64,000 nt of DNA from Adiantum capillus-veneris (GCA_014529385.2 CM043947.1:103691811-103755810); one strand, 5' to 3'. Positions 9,069 to 20,456 are shown, numbered from the stretch's first letter. Made by a program: numbers and translations. The notes: generated by a model not told the origin, from the letters alone.

Positions 9069-12000
9069 ATCCATGGATTCCGCTAAGTCATCGGCAAATA
9101 AGAGAAAAAGACCAACCATCAAGGATGCTCTTGCAGACGCAGAACCTTTTGATATTCCAACGGAAACCCTCAAGCCAACCAAGACTTGGATGGAGGAAGC
9201 AGTACTAGAAAAAGAGGGTATAAAGATCTACCAAGGGACTTTCAGAGATCCTCAAGGGCAATCGATCGATGTACCTATGATCCCACGAGAATTAGTGGAT
9301 TATAGCAGAACAGAGAACATAAGCAAATACCTGGAAAAGGCTGACTTACACAGGTTCTTCACCTCGAGACCATCAGGTGTAGACACAAGAAGAGTGTATG
9401 AGTTGGCAACATCCATTCAGAAGGATGGGAAAGCCACGTTGACAGCCATGGATGGAGAAACAGTTGAAGTACAGATCACTCCACAGCTCATTGCAGATGC
9501 ATTGAAGCTGCACAACAAAGGGAGTTCTGTCAGAGAAAGAAGGGAAGCCATAGAGGTCTATGGATCAAAGAAACAAAATACAACCTACGGAGATATGGCA
9601 GATCAACGAGCGGCAACCCTTTGCCGATTATACAACCAATTTTTCCATGTGTGTAGTAAAAGACCGCAGAAGTATACTACACCACCCCATGCCATTGCGA
9701 CAACCATCACATGGGCATTGAAAAGCAACATGCCAAAAGAGGTGAATTATGCTCAATACATCCACGAGCAAGTAATCGCCATGCACAACCAGAAGCCAAA
9801 GTACATAGGAGGAGGAGAAATCCTAACAAGAATAGCTTATGAAGCTATTGGAGCTAGGGATCAAGGGCCCCAGATTCCCTCCCAGAATGAGTGGCTTAGA
9901 GAAGCCGATAAAGAGGAAGAACAACAAGAAGTATCCAAGAGGGCATCCACAAGAGCACGCCGAAAACTAGAAATAGTTTCAGAACCTGAGGAGGCCGTGG
10001 ACGAGCCGCTCAAGAAGAAAGTGAAGAAGAAGGCCGATCCCAAGCAAACCAAAAGTCAAAAAGCCGCAAGAATGGAAAGGCTGGTGGAGCAGTTTAGAGC
10101 GGAAAGAGCTCTAAAGGGGGACTTTGAAGAAATGTGGGTGCCAGACCCCAGTAAAGTCGGAACCAGCTCAGCCAGGCCACATGTTGATCAATACGATCAA
10201 TATATTAGAGCTTATGAGGAGTCGGAGGCCATACTGGAGCAACAACCTGTCGAGCCTTATACTGAAGAGGAAGTACAGCTTTTAAAAGCTGAGCTGCAAA
10301 AGGACGACAAGGGGAAGAAGAAAGTAGATGAGTCTACTGAACCTCAAAAGAAAGACGGGCAAGCAAACAAAGGGAAAGCCAAGATGACTGAGGACAATCA
10401 GCCCTCTTTTACTGTTGTACCCAGCCCGAAGAAAATGGAAATTATTGTGGAGGAAACCCCAATAGAAATAGAAACAGAAGTTATGGAAAAGCCGGAGGCC
10501 GGGACCAAGGAAAAGGAGATAGATCCAGTTAAGCAAAAGAAAGATGATTATGAGGATCTGGTCGCTATCGGATACAGTGAAGAAGAGGCCCTGGAGGCAG
10601 TTTATGGGATATCCCTACGGAAGCAAGATGATCGGAAAGGGACGAAAGAAAAGACAAAGGGTACAATGGAGAGTGAAGAAAAAATGGACGAGCCGAAGCC
10701 ATTGGAGGCGGTGGCAGAAAGAGCTGTCAAGTTGACAGATGATGATGAAAAAGACATGCACATGGTGCATGAACTGCTCAGCAAGATTAAAGAAAGATCC
10801 AGAGCAAAAGAAGTAGCACTTGAGACAGCAAAACAAAAGGAAGCAGATTTGCAGAAGCAGTTAGAGAATGCTATGACTGAATCTGAAAGTCATAAAGCAT
10901 CACTCTACGACGCAGAAAATGAGAGAGACGGCTTGATACTCCAACTAGCCGAAGCTTCAAGAGAGGTAACAAGTTCACAGGAAGCAAAGGAGCGAATAGA
11001 AGATGAGCTGGAGGCAGCCAAGGATGAGCTCATTGAGCTAAGGGAAAGAGTCGAACTTCAAGAACGGACAATCATGAGACTCAGGACCACCCCTAGAGCT
11101 GGCAGAGCAGGAACAGAACAAGAGGGAGCCCTCGTACCAGCTCTGGAAGAGCAGGTCAGAAGTTTGCAAAGAGAGCTGAGGTTAGAGCAAGTACAAAGAT
11201 TGCACATGGCGGAGGGATCATTGGCTGCAGAGGAGAGGCTCACATCAGAAAACCAAACACTAAGGACAGAAAATGAGGCCCTCCGCAAACAGCTCCAAGA
11301 CCTCCAAGAGCAACAAAGAAGAGAAACAGAGACACCACAAGAAGAAGCAGGGAGAGCAGCCATAGAGCTACCAGAAACTGGAGAGGCAACCACAATTGAA
11401 GATCCAGCCCCAGTTCAAGAAGTGGCCTCAACTTCAGGAATCTCTGAAGAAGAAGAACAAAAGCTCCAGGACCAAATAGAAAAGTCAACAGAGGAAAGTG
11501 CCAAGGCGGAAATGGAATGGGAAAGGAGACTCCTCATCTCCATTAGACTTCAAGGTTTAGACACAAAAGTGCTCCATGAAGAGTGGATGCAACCAAGCCT
11601 GCCTTTCCCTCTGATGAAATTTGAAGTGATAAAGACGAAAAAGAGAATAGAGGAGGAGCAGTATGTCGCTCTTTACGAAGGCGACATCACAAAGGATGAA
11701 CAATCAAAGAAGATTGTAGATTCTCAACCTAGATGGAGGAAAGGTTGGCTGAACAAATACCAAGCCTACCTCATCTACTTGGTAGAGGCTCCAAAGGAGA
11801 TTCGGGAGGATGCAACCTTCTGCCCGGTGCCAAGAGTCAGAAGCTGGAAAGAGCATGGCAGGATTGCAGAAAAGAAGCCAAATTGGCTTAATTACCCAAG
11901 GATGCCAGGACCAAAGGAAGGAGAGAGAATAGGTAAAGCCTACATGGTGAAAACCCTAACGGGCACCATCAAACTCTTTACTGGCTCTCCTGACCTTTCG

Positions 12001-12330
12001 TGTCAGATGCTAAAGAAAATCTGCAAGACTCTCTTAGCATGCATTGAAGTGTTCGCGCCAGATAAAGCTACGACCTCAAGTCTACTATCGACGGCCGACA
12101 CAGTGACGGATATGATGTATGATCTTTCATTGCAGCCCTCACCAAAGGTGTTACATCTCTTATACCAAAGAATTATGTTTTTGCCTAGCTTCCACATGCA
12201 AACATTCGAAGAAGCTTTCTACACCGGCTTTTTCACTCACGAAAGCAAAATATTCGGCCCAACCTTGACCATCGGCAACCTACGCTACGAATCACATTTG
12301 CAGATGCTCAAGACGACAGGACTCTATTGA
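9052..12330 (+). CDS. Element A: extra ORF, 1092 aa, coiled-coil protein of unknown function
   Basis: Intact 1092-codon ORF. The ATG at 9052 is the first in frame, but the ATG at 9073 (residue 8, MDSAKSS) lies behind a candidate splice acceptor and may be the true start. Residues about 15-285 form a globular region (YSRTENISKYLEK, HRFFTSRPSGVDTRRVYELA, KLHNKGSSV, CRLYNQFFHVCSKRPQKYTT). It recalls the plant-transposon-protein domain found in extra ORFs of some gypsy elements, which is a resemblance only. A basic, NLS-like cluster is near residue 320 (KKKVKKKADPKQ). Residues 390-570 are Glu/Lys-rich. About 570-770 is a long coiled coil with heptad Leu (ENQTLRTENEALRKQLQDLQ). The C-terminal 250 residues are again globular (WRKGWLNKYQAYLIYLVE and SPDLSCQMLKKICKTLLACI). 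No signal peptide or membrane segment is seen, so it does not look like an envelope protein. A structural or nucleic-acid-binding role is inference. It is notable that this ORF is unbroken while pol is not. Confidence 0.85.
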   Translation: MIGVTGSMDSAKSSANKRKRPTIKDALADAEPFDIPTETLKPTKTWMEEAVLEKEGIKIYQGTFRDPQGQSIDVPMIPRELVDYSRTENISKYLEKADLHRFFTSRPSGVDTRRVYELATSIQKDGKATLTAMDGETVEVQITPQLIADALKLHNKGSSVRERREAIEVYGSKKQNTTYGDMADQRAATLCRLYNQFFHVCSKRPQKYTTPPHAIATTITWALKSNMPKEVNYAQYIHEQVIAMHNQKPKYIGGGEILTRIAYEAIGARDQGPQIPSQNEWLREADKEEEQQEVSKRASTRARRKLEIVSEPEEAVDEPLKKKVKKKADPKQTKSQKAARMERLVEQFRAERALKGDFEEMWVPDPSKVGTSSARPHVDQYDQYIRAYEESEAILEQQPVEPYTEEEVQLLKAELQKDDKGKKKVDESTEPQKKDGQANKGKAKMTEDNQPSFTVVPSPKKMEIIVEETPIEIETEVMEKPEAGTKEKEIDPVKQKKDDYEDLVAIGYSEEEALEAVYGISLRKQDDRKGTKEKTKGTMESEEKMDEPKPLEAVAERAVKLTDDDEKDMHMVHELLSKIKERSRAKEVALETAKQKEADLQKQLENAMTESESHKASLYDAENERDGLILQLAEASREVTSSQEAKERIEDELEAAKDELIELRERVELQERTIMRLRTTPRAGRAGTEQEGALVPALEEQVRSLQRELRLEQVQRLHMAEGSLAAEERLTSENQTLRTENEALRKQLQDLQEQQRRETETPQEEAGRAAIELPETGEATTIEDPAPVQEVASTSGISEEEEQKLQDQIEKSTEESAKAEMEWERRLLISIRLQGLDTKVLHEEWMQPSLPFPLMKFEVIKTKKRIEEEQYVALYEGDITKDEQSKKIVDSQPRWRKGWLNKYQAYLIYLVEAPKEIREDATFCPVPRVRSWKEHGRIAEKKPNWLNYPRMPGPKEGERIGKAYMVKTLTGTIKLFTGSPDLSCQMLKKICKTLLACIEVFAPDKATTSSLLSTADTVTDMMYDLSLQPSPKVLHLLYQRIMFLPSFHMQTFEEAFYTGFFTHESKIFGPTLTIGNLRYESHLQMLKTTGLY

Positions 12331-12365
12331 CCAAGCCAAAAGTCATGTCAGGGACGACATGAACG

Positions 12366-12378
12366 CGGAGGGGGGGAG
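12366..12378 (+). promoter_or_regulatory. Element A: polypurine tract before the 3' LTR
   Basis: GCGGAGGGGGGGAG directly before the TG of the LTR, 36 bases after the stop of the extra ORF. This is the usual place of the plus-strand primer in LTR elements. Confidence 0.85.
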
Positions 12379-13321
12379 TGTTGAGCCAGCAGAGGATCAC
12401 ACCCGCATTTTTGCTCACACCCATCATTTTGTAACCATTGATTGTAATAAATGTCTTTCCGACATTAATTTTGATTTGAGCCATTCACTAAGTAACGGGA
12501 CTCAATTGAGTTTCCAGTCTGTAATCCCGACGTAATTTCACCTGCTGATGTACATAATTAGAGATGTTCTCACCTCCAAGGCTGAGGTATATAAGCCAAA
12601 GTTTTGTAACCTAAGGGAGATTCAATTATTAATCAAGGTGAGTTTTGAGCGCTGTGACTGTGTCTGAGAGAGAGAGAGAGAGAGAGAGAGAGTCTTATCT
12701 TCTTGCTACGCGAGCTACGGGGCCGCCATTGGAGAAGCGACACCACCATTGTGTTAGCAACGGTGAGAGCTACGCACAGATACCAAGAGTGTGAGCTATC
12801 GACTTCTATGTGAGGTAAGTTCCTACGAGCTTCGGTGTGAGTTTTCTTCCAACTCGTGTGTCGGAATAGAGCGTGCAGCATATCTATAGAACCACAACGA
12901 GTAGAGCTACACATTCGTACCATCGGGGTCAAGTTTCGGTCACCTGTAATTTTCGGCCTGTCTTCATACGCGTTTACCGCACGGAGTGGTTATAGGTTGA
13001 TTTTGCAGTTCAAGTCTTTAGGGTGTTGTTCTTACCTAGTGTATAGACTTCCCCTTGAGTTTGAGATCGATTCGATGATTCTAGATCCTGTTTCGTATAG
13101 CATTCGTTCGTAGTACGGATTTCAGTCACTTGCGTATTTTAGAACTTAGATTTGATTTCCTTGGTAGTGATTGTCATTAGAAGGTCGAGTAGGTGATTTG
13201 ACACCCACCTAGTTGTTTCCATGCGCCTGCGGGTCAAGCTTCGTCCTCGTCTGACAAATTCTGTTGTTGGTTGAGTTCTCGCTATTTAGCTTCCGCTAGC
13301 GGCGTAACCGCCTTAACAACA
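12379..13321 (+). repeat. Element A: 3' LTR, 943 bp
   Basis: Starts TGTTGAGCC right behind the PPT and ends CTTAACAACA, so the ends form the inverted repeat TGTTG...CAACA. A TATA box TATATAA lies at 12588-12594, with a probable transcript start about 30 bases on, and a (GA)n run at 12665-12692 in the likely 5' untranslated part. The base sequence after 13321 begins TTTAC, which would be the target duplication; its partner lies outside the window. Confidence 0.8.
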
Positions 13322-14640
13322 TTTACTACCTGTTTTGACACCACATTAGAGTACATGTGAGTAGCAAAAGTACTTACAAATTGTTGCTCACTAACCCAAA
13401 GTACCCCAGCTCATGTGAGTAGCTGCATAGCTTAATGTGAAATGATCTCAATAGCAGTTCCATTCAATGCAGGTATAGCCACAATGTTAAAAATTATTGA
13501 TCTAATACCTCCTAAGATAATGCAGTGTAAGTAAAAGAGCCCTATCTTCTATCAAGAAATGTCTGGAAATTAAATAAGTAAGCCATGTATGTTGAGTCTA
13601 TGTAATCGTGTTGTTCTCTTTTGAAATGGGATTAGTAGACACGTCTAGGAGTTTAGCTATCTTAGAATTTGATACAATGATATTAGTGTATGATCACTTG
13701 TGTTTTCTAAAAGATTTTTCAAAACCAAAGAAAATTAAAATGAGGAGAGAATTTACCTGACCGCTCTCTGTAGATCATTAGACTCTAAACAAATTCGAAG
13801 AAAAATAAAGATCATCATCAAATTTATTTGGTTAGTTTTAGTCAACTATATTGCACTAAGATTTGAGCAAACATAATAGATGCAATGATCTTAACAGTTT
13901 CTGTTGAAGTAATTAAAAGCTAAAATCTTTATAATAATGAGTAGTCATTCAAACAAAAGCAAGAAGATCTCCACAAATCTATACATGCTAGAAATCCTAA
14001 GCCAAGTATATACATTCATAAAATTTAAGAACATCAATTTATGAATGAGCCAGTGCAAAAATAATGTGGGGTAGGTGAGCGTTAGATAGGAATTACAAAA
14101 GTGGTCACAAAAACAAGTTTATAGTCGGAGGGTTTGCAAATATGTGTTTCTATGCTTCCAATTGATTGCTACTATTGCAGTAGATTCTAGAGTTTAAACG
14201 ATAACACCGCCCTATCAACTATTCCAAACTAAAATTGTTACACAGTGTGTCTAGAAACCCTTTTAAAAAAGATAGAGAGAGCAATATGATGAAGAATACA
14301 TGCACTATCATGAATAAACAAAACGATGAACATGATCATTGGTATATAAATACTTTCATAACAATAATTCCAATGCCAATTACAATGAAATGCAATGGCT
14401 TAGGAACTCTATTTTATTGATAACATGGGGTGCAAATGCCAAAAATATCATGCTTACTGGGTGAAGATAGGAAAAGGTGAGCATCCTAAACTTTCAAAGA
14501 GAGCTGCCACTAGGTAGTCGCATGTAAACGTGATCTTTTAGATGGGATTGATAATGGATAATATTATTTGGATGATTAAATCCTGTTTGAAAAGAATCGC
14601 TTTTGAGTTTGATAAATTTTAGCATCTTGGCATTTGGTTT
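13322..14640. other. Non-coding, A/T-rich interval
   Basis: No ORF, domain or LTR boundary is recognised. Two copies of an imperfect direct repeat (ACATGTGAGTAGC and TCATGTGAGTAGC, near 13354 and 13413) stand at the left. The right end (14629-14690) shares a motif block with 31631-31684. Confidence 0.5.
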
Positions 14641-14649
14641 AGGTCAATC

Positions 14650-15589
14650 CTCAATACATATAGGAATAAATACCTCCATGGAGACCTTGGTGATTCGGAA
14701 CATCCCTTGCTACAAGAAGATAAGGACCTTCACTGTAAGACCCCTGGGAGCTGCATGATTGAATCCTCCTCCCTACCTCCCTATTTGTAGCCTCTTGGCC
14801 TACGATTCCCTTCCCACTAATAGAAGGCCCTTGGCCCGGTCCTTGACCCCAGGCTTGCCATTGGCATGACATTACTCCCCCCTTGGAGAAGCGTTTTTGT
14901 CCTCACAAACAAAAGTGGAAAACTTCTTCTTAAGAACACTTGTGTGTTCCCAAGTGGCACCTTCTTCAGGTCGATCTTTCCACTCGACCAATGCTTGTCA
15001 ACGTACATGATGAAACGTATGTAAATCATGATAGTCTTATATTCATTCAAGTTCATGCTGTTGGGTAGGAGGTTCAATGAAAATCAACCACACTATACTG
15101 ATCAATGACGTTGTCGTCCCCATGCAAGCATTTACGTAAACAACTTACATGAAATATCGGATGAATACGAGAGTGTGGTGGTATTGAGAGTTTGTAGGTT
15201 CGATCACCAACTCGCTGAGTATTTTGAAAGGCCCATAGTATCTTGGAGATTATTTAGGTGTTGGCCCAGTCTTCAAACTTTCTGAATGCTCTAGCATAAG
15301 CAAAAATACCTCTTCCCTTCCGTGAAGGTAACTTGCCGACGTTTCTCATCAGCGTACTTCTTATACCAATCATGTGCTTGTAGGACATTTTGACGAGCGA
15401 GTTTCAGCATATCCTTATGGTCTTGGATGAAATCCTTGAGTTTTTCCATTGCCAACCCCACCGTAGCTGGTGATCTAGGTTGAAAACCGTACATTAGCAT
15501 GACTAAAGCTAGGGGGATAAGAGAGAACACACACACACACACACACACACACAAGGAAAGCCCAAGCCTCAAGAGGTAGCAAGGACACA
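14650..15589 (-). pseudogene. 3' end of a chromovirus: integrase end, chromodomain, PPT, part of the LTR
   Basis: Read on the minus strand. Integrase residues LARQNVLQAHDWYKKYADEKRR (about 15420-15330) are followed by the connector (TPSLQILNTT-like, broken) and a chromodomain near 15000-14900 (VEWKDRPEEGATWEHTSVLKKKF). The PPT is at 14876-14887 and the LTR starts TGTCATGCCAATGG, reading leftward from 14871. A TATA-like CTACAAATAGGG lies about 85 bases into the LTR. The fragment has the same architecture as the end of chromovirus F at 55500-56075. It is cut on its right side by element C at 15590, and the (AC)n run at 15527-15553 lies beside that junction. Chromodomains steer integration toward marked chromatin. 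Confidence 0.7.
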
Positions 15590-16579
15590 TGTTAAGCCCC
15601 TACCCATGTTGCCCTCATGGTGTGCCTAAAGCCTATTGGTTGGCCTCCCAAGCGATCCAATGATATATTAGTTAAATTAATTAAATTTTTTTGCATTTAT
15701 CAAATCCTCTCTCAAAGGAGAAAGAGGGACACGTGTCCCAAGACTACCCTTGTTGCTTGATATGCCTCTTGCATGTGATTGGCTAGGCTTGGAGGGATCC
15801 AATGGGCTTCAAGCATGAGCTACAAGGTGGGGTTGACCAAAGCAAGAAGGGGGTCTGCTTGGGGTGTATACTCTCCCACACAAACTCACACACACTCTCA
15901 TTGTGTGAAGTGCAAAGTGCAAGATCTCCATCCTTCTCCAAGCTAGTAGAGAATTTGAGAGCCTACACCAACACTCTTGGCTATGGAAGCAAATCCAACC
16001 AAGAACCATGCTTCAATGCTTAAGCTTGCCATCTTCTCCATCTTCATTACCATGCTATCATGTATGCTAGCAAGAAGAGTGATGATAAGTGAGGAACTAC
16101 TTCTTTCTCCTATGGAATGTTTCTTCTTCCTCTTCCCTACCCTCATTCCCCACTAGCTCTCTCCACCTTCGAGGGTGTTTGAGGCCTTGGGACTGAGGCT
16201 TGGGATAGTTAATTCTTTTTGCAAAGTTTATGTTATGCTCATGATACATGAAGTTTTCCATCTTCATTGCACCACCTAGGTCACAAGGAACACAAAGATT
16301 GTATTGTACCAAGTCTCTCTTGATGGGAGAATCTATAATACAAAAGCCTATTGGAGGGGGGACCGGCTCCACATAAATCCGATCATCAACTGTTGTCAAG
16401 TTCTCTAAACTCTCTCTCTTGCAAAAGTATTGTTCATGCCAAGTTAACTAAGGACTATGTTTATGTTGCTAACATCAATTAAGTTCACCCTCTATGCTCT
16501 CAAAGTAATCTTACAAAGATTTTTTCTCTAATTTTCCTAATTCCGCTACTCTCAAAGTTCATAGGCCATTTCCATTACA
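15590..16579 (+). repeat. Element C: 5' LTR, 990 bp
   Basis: Starts TGTTAAGCCCC and ends CCATTACA, one base before a primer-binding site. It sits inside the minus-strand chromovirus fragment at 14650-15589. The five bases before it are ACACA; no second copy was found to the right, in line with the element being truncated. Confidence 0.7.
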
Positions 16580-16580
16580 T

Positions 16581-16592
16581 TGGTATCAGAGC
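16581..16592 (+). promoter_or_regulatory. Element C: primer-binding site for initiator tRNA-Met
   Basis: TGGTATCAGAGC, the sequence complementary to the 3' end of plant initiator tRNA-Met and the commonest PBS of plant LTR elements, one base after the LTR end. Confidence 0.9.
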
Positions 16593-16980
16593 ATTTGGTT
16601 TCTCTTTTCTTGCTTAAGAAGAGAGGTCCTTAAGGAGCCTATTAATGGTTGATTTTGTTAATTATATTAGGCTAACTGGACTGGGATCTATTATCGGTTC
16701 TATTGAGAACATTCTGTGGGATATGGTGCACACCTCGAGAGCTTTAGTCTTAATAATGGGGTCTTTTTAGACTTGCCTATGGCTTTACCATTATTGAGCC
16801 ATAAGAAGTTCGAAAGGAGCTATCCCTCAGCAACTCTGCAATATTAGACCCACTCTACTACTCTCTATAATTAACCAATTTGAGCCGTGGGTGTAGATAC
16901 TTAAGTGCTGATTTTCAAAGGCTAAGAGGAGTAGCAACTAAGGTTTTGAATTGCCAAAGAATACACATAATTTAATTAGC

Positions 16981-18310
16981 ATGGCTGACAACAACCAAGA
17001 GAGTAGAATGAACATCGATAACTTTGATTTTGCACATGAAGGTGCTAATGATGATGCCCCCATGTTTGTCAATTATCTTGTTACTAGGTTGTAGCAAGAT
17101 ATGGGCAACCCTGCATTGCAAGCCGAAGTTACTCAACAACTTTGCACTTATGGGATTTCCCTTCCTCTCCAAGAGGAGAGAGAGCTTAGGAGGCCTCTTG
17201 ACCCCCAAAAGAAGACTCTCTCCCATACCAGAGGAGGAATCCAGAGAGCAAGAAAGTTCTGAATCTTTAAGTTCCTCTGAAGATGTGGCTCCACAAAGAC
17301 GGTAGTCCAGACGATCGCCAACTCCTCCCAAGAAGAAACAACCAACCCACAGTCCTTCTCCTCGTCAGTCCAAAAGGGAAGAAAAGAAACAAGGGAAGAA
17401 AAGGGCAAGAAAGAGGTCACCCTCTTCTCCTTCTTCTTCACCTTCCTCCTCTTCCAACAAAAGCTATGGCTATTCTCCTAGAGAATACAAGAGGGGAGGA
17501 CGTCACAAATCTCACCTTGCATGGCAAAGGTTACATCATCACAATAAGTTCAAAGAGGGAGGAAAGAGTATCTCTTTTATCACCTATGATGGCACCTTTG
17601 GTGCTACCAAAAAAGTATTGGCCTTCATCCAGCAATTTGATGCGGCCTTTGGAGACGAGGGCTTCACGGAGTCCTCCAAGCTACGCCATGTAGCTATGCA
17701 CTTCCAAAAATTGGCTCATCAATGGTGGGCTAGCCTTTGTGGCAATGACAAGCCCCAAAGACATGGAAAACTCTACGAGTTTCAATCATGAAGCAATTCC
17801 TTGCAAGCGATGCAAAGGACAAAGTGCTTACCGAATGGCGCAGTTTGAAGCTTCTCTCTCATGAGTCTATCCATAAATATGTAGAAAAGTTTTGGGATTT
17901 ACATCTCAAGGCTACTGTCTTCCAAAAGATAGACTTTGCCGAGCAAAAGCGATAATTTTGTGCAAGACTACCTGAAGAGATGGCCAAGTATGTCAACTCC
18001 CAACGGCCTGGTTCTAGCACCGAAGTAATCCACCACATCATGGTTGCTTCGTGCATCAATTTCCAACAAGGGGCTAACGGAATGTCAAGCCCATGGAAAA
18101 CAAAGACAAAAGTGATGCAAAGGGGAAAACCAATGCCTAAATTTCTTCCCAAGGCAATTCCAATAATAACAATAACAACAACAACAATCGGCCCAAGGAG
18201 AAGGGAGTTTACAAAGGTAAAAACAAACTCTCTTCTGAAGAGCTTGAAGCTTTTTGCAAGGACCATAAATGTTTTAAGTGTGGGGAACAAGGACATGGCT
18301 AAGTGCAATT
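16981..18310 (+). pseudogene. Element C: gag, broken, with zinc knuckle
   Basis: ATG at 16981 (MADNNQESRMNIDNFDFAHEG) 390 bases behind the PBS; an in-frame stop after about 37 codons and several frame changes follow. The capsid-like retrotransposon-gag part is readable at about 17510-17740 (SFITYDGTFGATKKVLAFIQ, KLRHVAMHFQKLAHQWWASL), with Trp-Trp in the usual place. A Ser/Arg/Pro-rich region precedes it (17300-17470). A CCHC knuckle CFKCGEQGHG lies near 18270-18300, but a TAG falls inside it. No protease or later domain follows, so the element is cut off after gag. Confidence 0.7.
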
Positions 18311-19182
18311 ACATAACATTATTTTGCTTCATCTAAATTTATCAATCTATTCCTTCTTCATGCGCATGATTCTTTCAAAAAATTAAAATTTTAGGATAGT
18401 TTAGGTTAACCTCTCATCAGAAATTCAATGTTGAAGGACCTGTAGTAATAACATGATGATTAATTAAAGGCTTTAGTTTCTATAATAGGGGTAATTTCTT
18501 TGTCAGTACGAAGAGAAGATGAGAGCACATGTGACCAAGATCATCAAGACTTAATGAACGTTCATAGAGGAAAAGAAGTAGAAGAAGAAATCTTAGTGTT
18601 GTTGGATTAATCCCAAGACCTAGTGCTTCCGGGTGAACTAGAAAAGACGGCCATCTTCTCTCCTTGCCCATGGGACACAGCCCCAAGATAATAATAATAT
18701 TAATAATAAACAATAACAACAAAGTTTGATTGAGTTTTTGATTGGGGAGGTTATCTATCAACGGTAGGGGGAGACTTGCGATGCTGCTCATAATCATGCA
18801 AAGCTCATCACCGTACAGAGTTGCTCATTAACGTGAGCTCTTAACTATCATTACAAGTAATGGCTTGTGGGGACGCGAACTTCAAAGCGTCGTCATACGA
18901 TCGTCCAACAAGTGGCTATGACCAGGACCAATTACAGTGACGGCCCGTAGACAAACTAGTTCCACACACACACTTTTGCTCGACTACATGGTGTGCATGC
19001 CAACCACACAAACAATTTTATTGCACCCACTATCCACGTATAGGCTGCCATGCAGTAGATTGCTGCGCTCTAAGGCACCTCACCAGACGTGATGTCACCA
19101 ATTCTATGCCACCCTTTTTCTTCACCATTAATTGGATCTGTTTCGGCTCTAATTACTGCAAGCCGCTCACTCACTCACTCAC

Positions 19183-19249
<67 letters not shown>

Positions 19250-19378
19250 CACCTTTTTACCTCTGGCACAAGACTATAGCATGCATGCAAAAACTTTTAC
19301 CTCCCACTCTCCACCAACCAACCCTTTTTCTCTCTTTATCTCCCTTACCGGTGGCTTTTAGTGCATCACTACCAACCC

Positions 19379-19430
<52 letters not shown>

Positions 19431-19506
19431 GCACAGAGGGCCCAAGTGATCTCTCTCTCTTGTTGTGATCGCCAAACAATCATGTATATTGGATTTTCAC
19501 AATCTC

Positions 19507-19596
<90 letters not shown>

Positions 19597-20084
19597 GTGC
19601 CACCATCCAACTACCCCCCCCCTCCCCCCAACTTGACAATGCTAGTGGAAGAACGCCTTCCCATCGATGTATGGCACCCCTCTCACATCCGGTGGTATAG
19701 ATTTTCTTTGGCTGCCTTAGTGATGACAACCATGGAGTGACTTGCGATGCATGCAAAGAAGTTGTCTGCCCTCTCTCAAAATGAACACTTCTATCATGCA
19801 ATAGTAGTTGCAGCTTCCCATTCCTTTCTTTTTGTGTTGAGAAACAAATCAGTGGGTGTATGCACCTGCTTGCGACATGTCACATGATTTCTAGCACCTC
19901 CAATTACAAATGAAAGTTGAGTTACCTTTGAAACAGGAACTGTATGTCTGATCCATGTGCAGATTTATTTGCAAAGGTGAACTCATTGATGATGCTTGCC
20001 AACTCTTAACAATATGGGTCGCTTGGGATATGGGCCTTATGTGAATGGTTATCAATGAACTTGTCAATTCTGTGAGGTTTTCTA
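18311..20084. other. Non-coding interval with microsatellite block
   Basis: No gene or transposon domain recognised. It holds the compound microsatellites listed for 19165-19594. Open frames here on both strands are just read-through of the repeats (Ser-Leu or Arg-Glu runs). Confidence 0.5.
19165..19594. repeat. Microsatellite cluster (CTCA)n, (TC)n, (AC)n
   Basis: (CTCA)n at 19165-19186 passes into (TC)n at 19186-19216 and then (AC)n at 19215-19247. Further (TC)n runs are at 19384-19429 and 19504-19594, the last broken only by one TG near 19513. Such TC/AC runs recur through the window, often near LTR leaders. Confidence 0.95.
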
Positions 20085-20456
20085 TGCAAAGCAGGGTTGA
20101 TACACTAGGCATGTAAGGTGTTTGATGATATTGACAAGGAAGGACTCATCCTTGATATATAGCATTAAAATGTGCACCCTCTGCAAGACCGATAAAGTTG
20201 ATGAAGCAAATAAACTACTCAACGAATAGAAAATGTGAGCCTAATGTGGTTTTCTATAGTACCATATTGCATGGGCATGTGCACTTGGGAAAACAAGAAC
20301 CAACCTATGAAGATATTGGATGAGATGCGCCGAAATGATTGCTTGCCAGAGGTGGTGACATATAACTCTTTTATTAGCATGTTCTCTAAGGTTAGTGATA
20401 CAACTAGAGCTTGCAAATTTGGGTCATATGAGGGCAAGTGGTTGTGTTTGCGATAA
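20085..20456 (+). pseudogene. Pentatricopeptide-repeat (PPR) gene remnant
   Basis: Three frames together give consecutive PPR helices: KVFDDIDKEGLILD, then MCTLCKTDKVDEANKLLNE (20168-20227), then EPNVVFYSTILHGHVHLGKQ, then ILDEMRRNDCLPEVVTYNSF (about 20309-20380). PPR proteins bind organelle RNA by 35-residue helical repeats. Stops and at least two frameshifts make this a dead fragment, and the flanks hold no further repeats. It is the only host-gene-like sequence in the window. An origin by capture in a mobile element is possible but not shown. Confidence 0.6.

Larger units (their letters stand above)
1..13321 (+). mobile_element. Ty3/gypsy retrotransposon A, 5' end outside the window
   Basis: Order on the plus strand: retropepsin, RT, RNase H, integrase, a second protease-like domain, a long spacer, a large extra ORF, a PPT and a 3' LTR. 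Protease-RT-RNase H-integrase order with a YMDD RT is the Ty3/gypsy pattern. There is one RNase H (catalytic-type motif IDASAYAIG) and no second RNase H, so A differs from elements E and H2 of this window. An extra ORF between integrase and 3' LTR recalls the Athila and Tat groups, but the lineage is an inference. The 5' LTR, PBS and gag start lie left of base 1. Pol has several frameshifts; the extra ORF has none. I treat 1-13321 as one unit because all coding parts share a strand and no LTR boundary or target duplication is seen between them. Confidence 0.75.

Noticed and set aside
9052-12330. Envelope gene
   Set aside because: Position fits an env-like ORF, but no signal peptide or membrane segment is seen.
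19427-19801. Arg-Glu and Ser-Leu rich open frames on both strands
   Set aside because: They are only translation of the (TC)n run.
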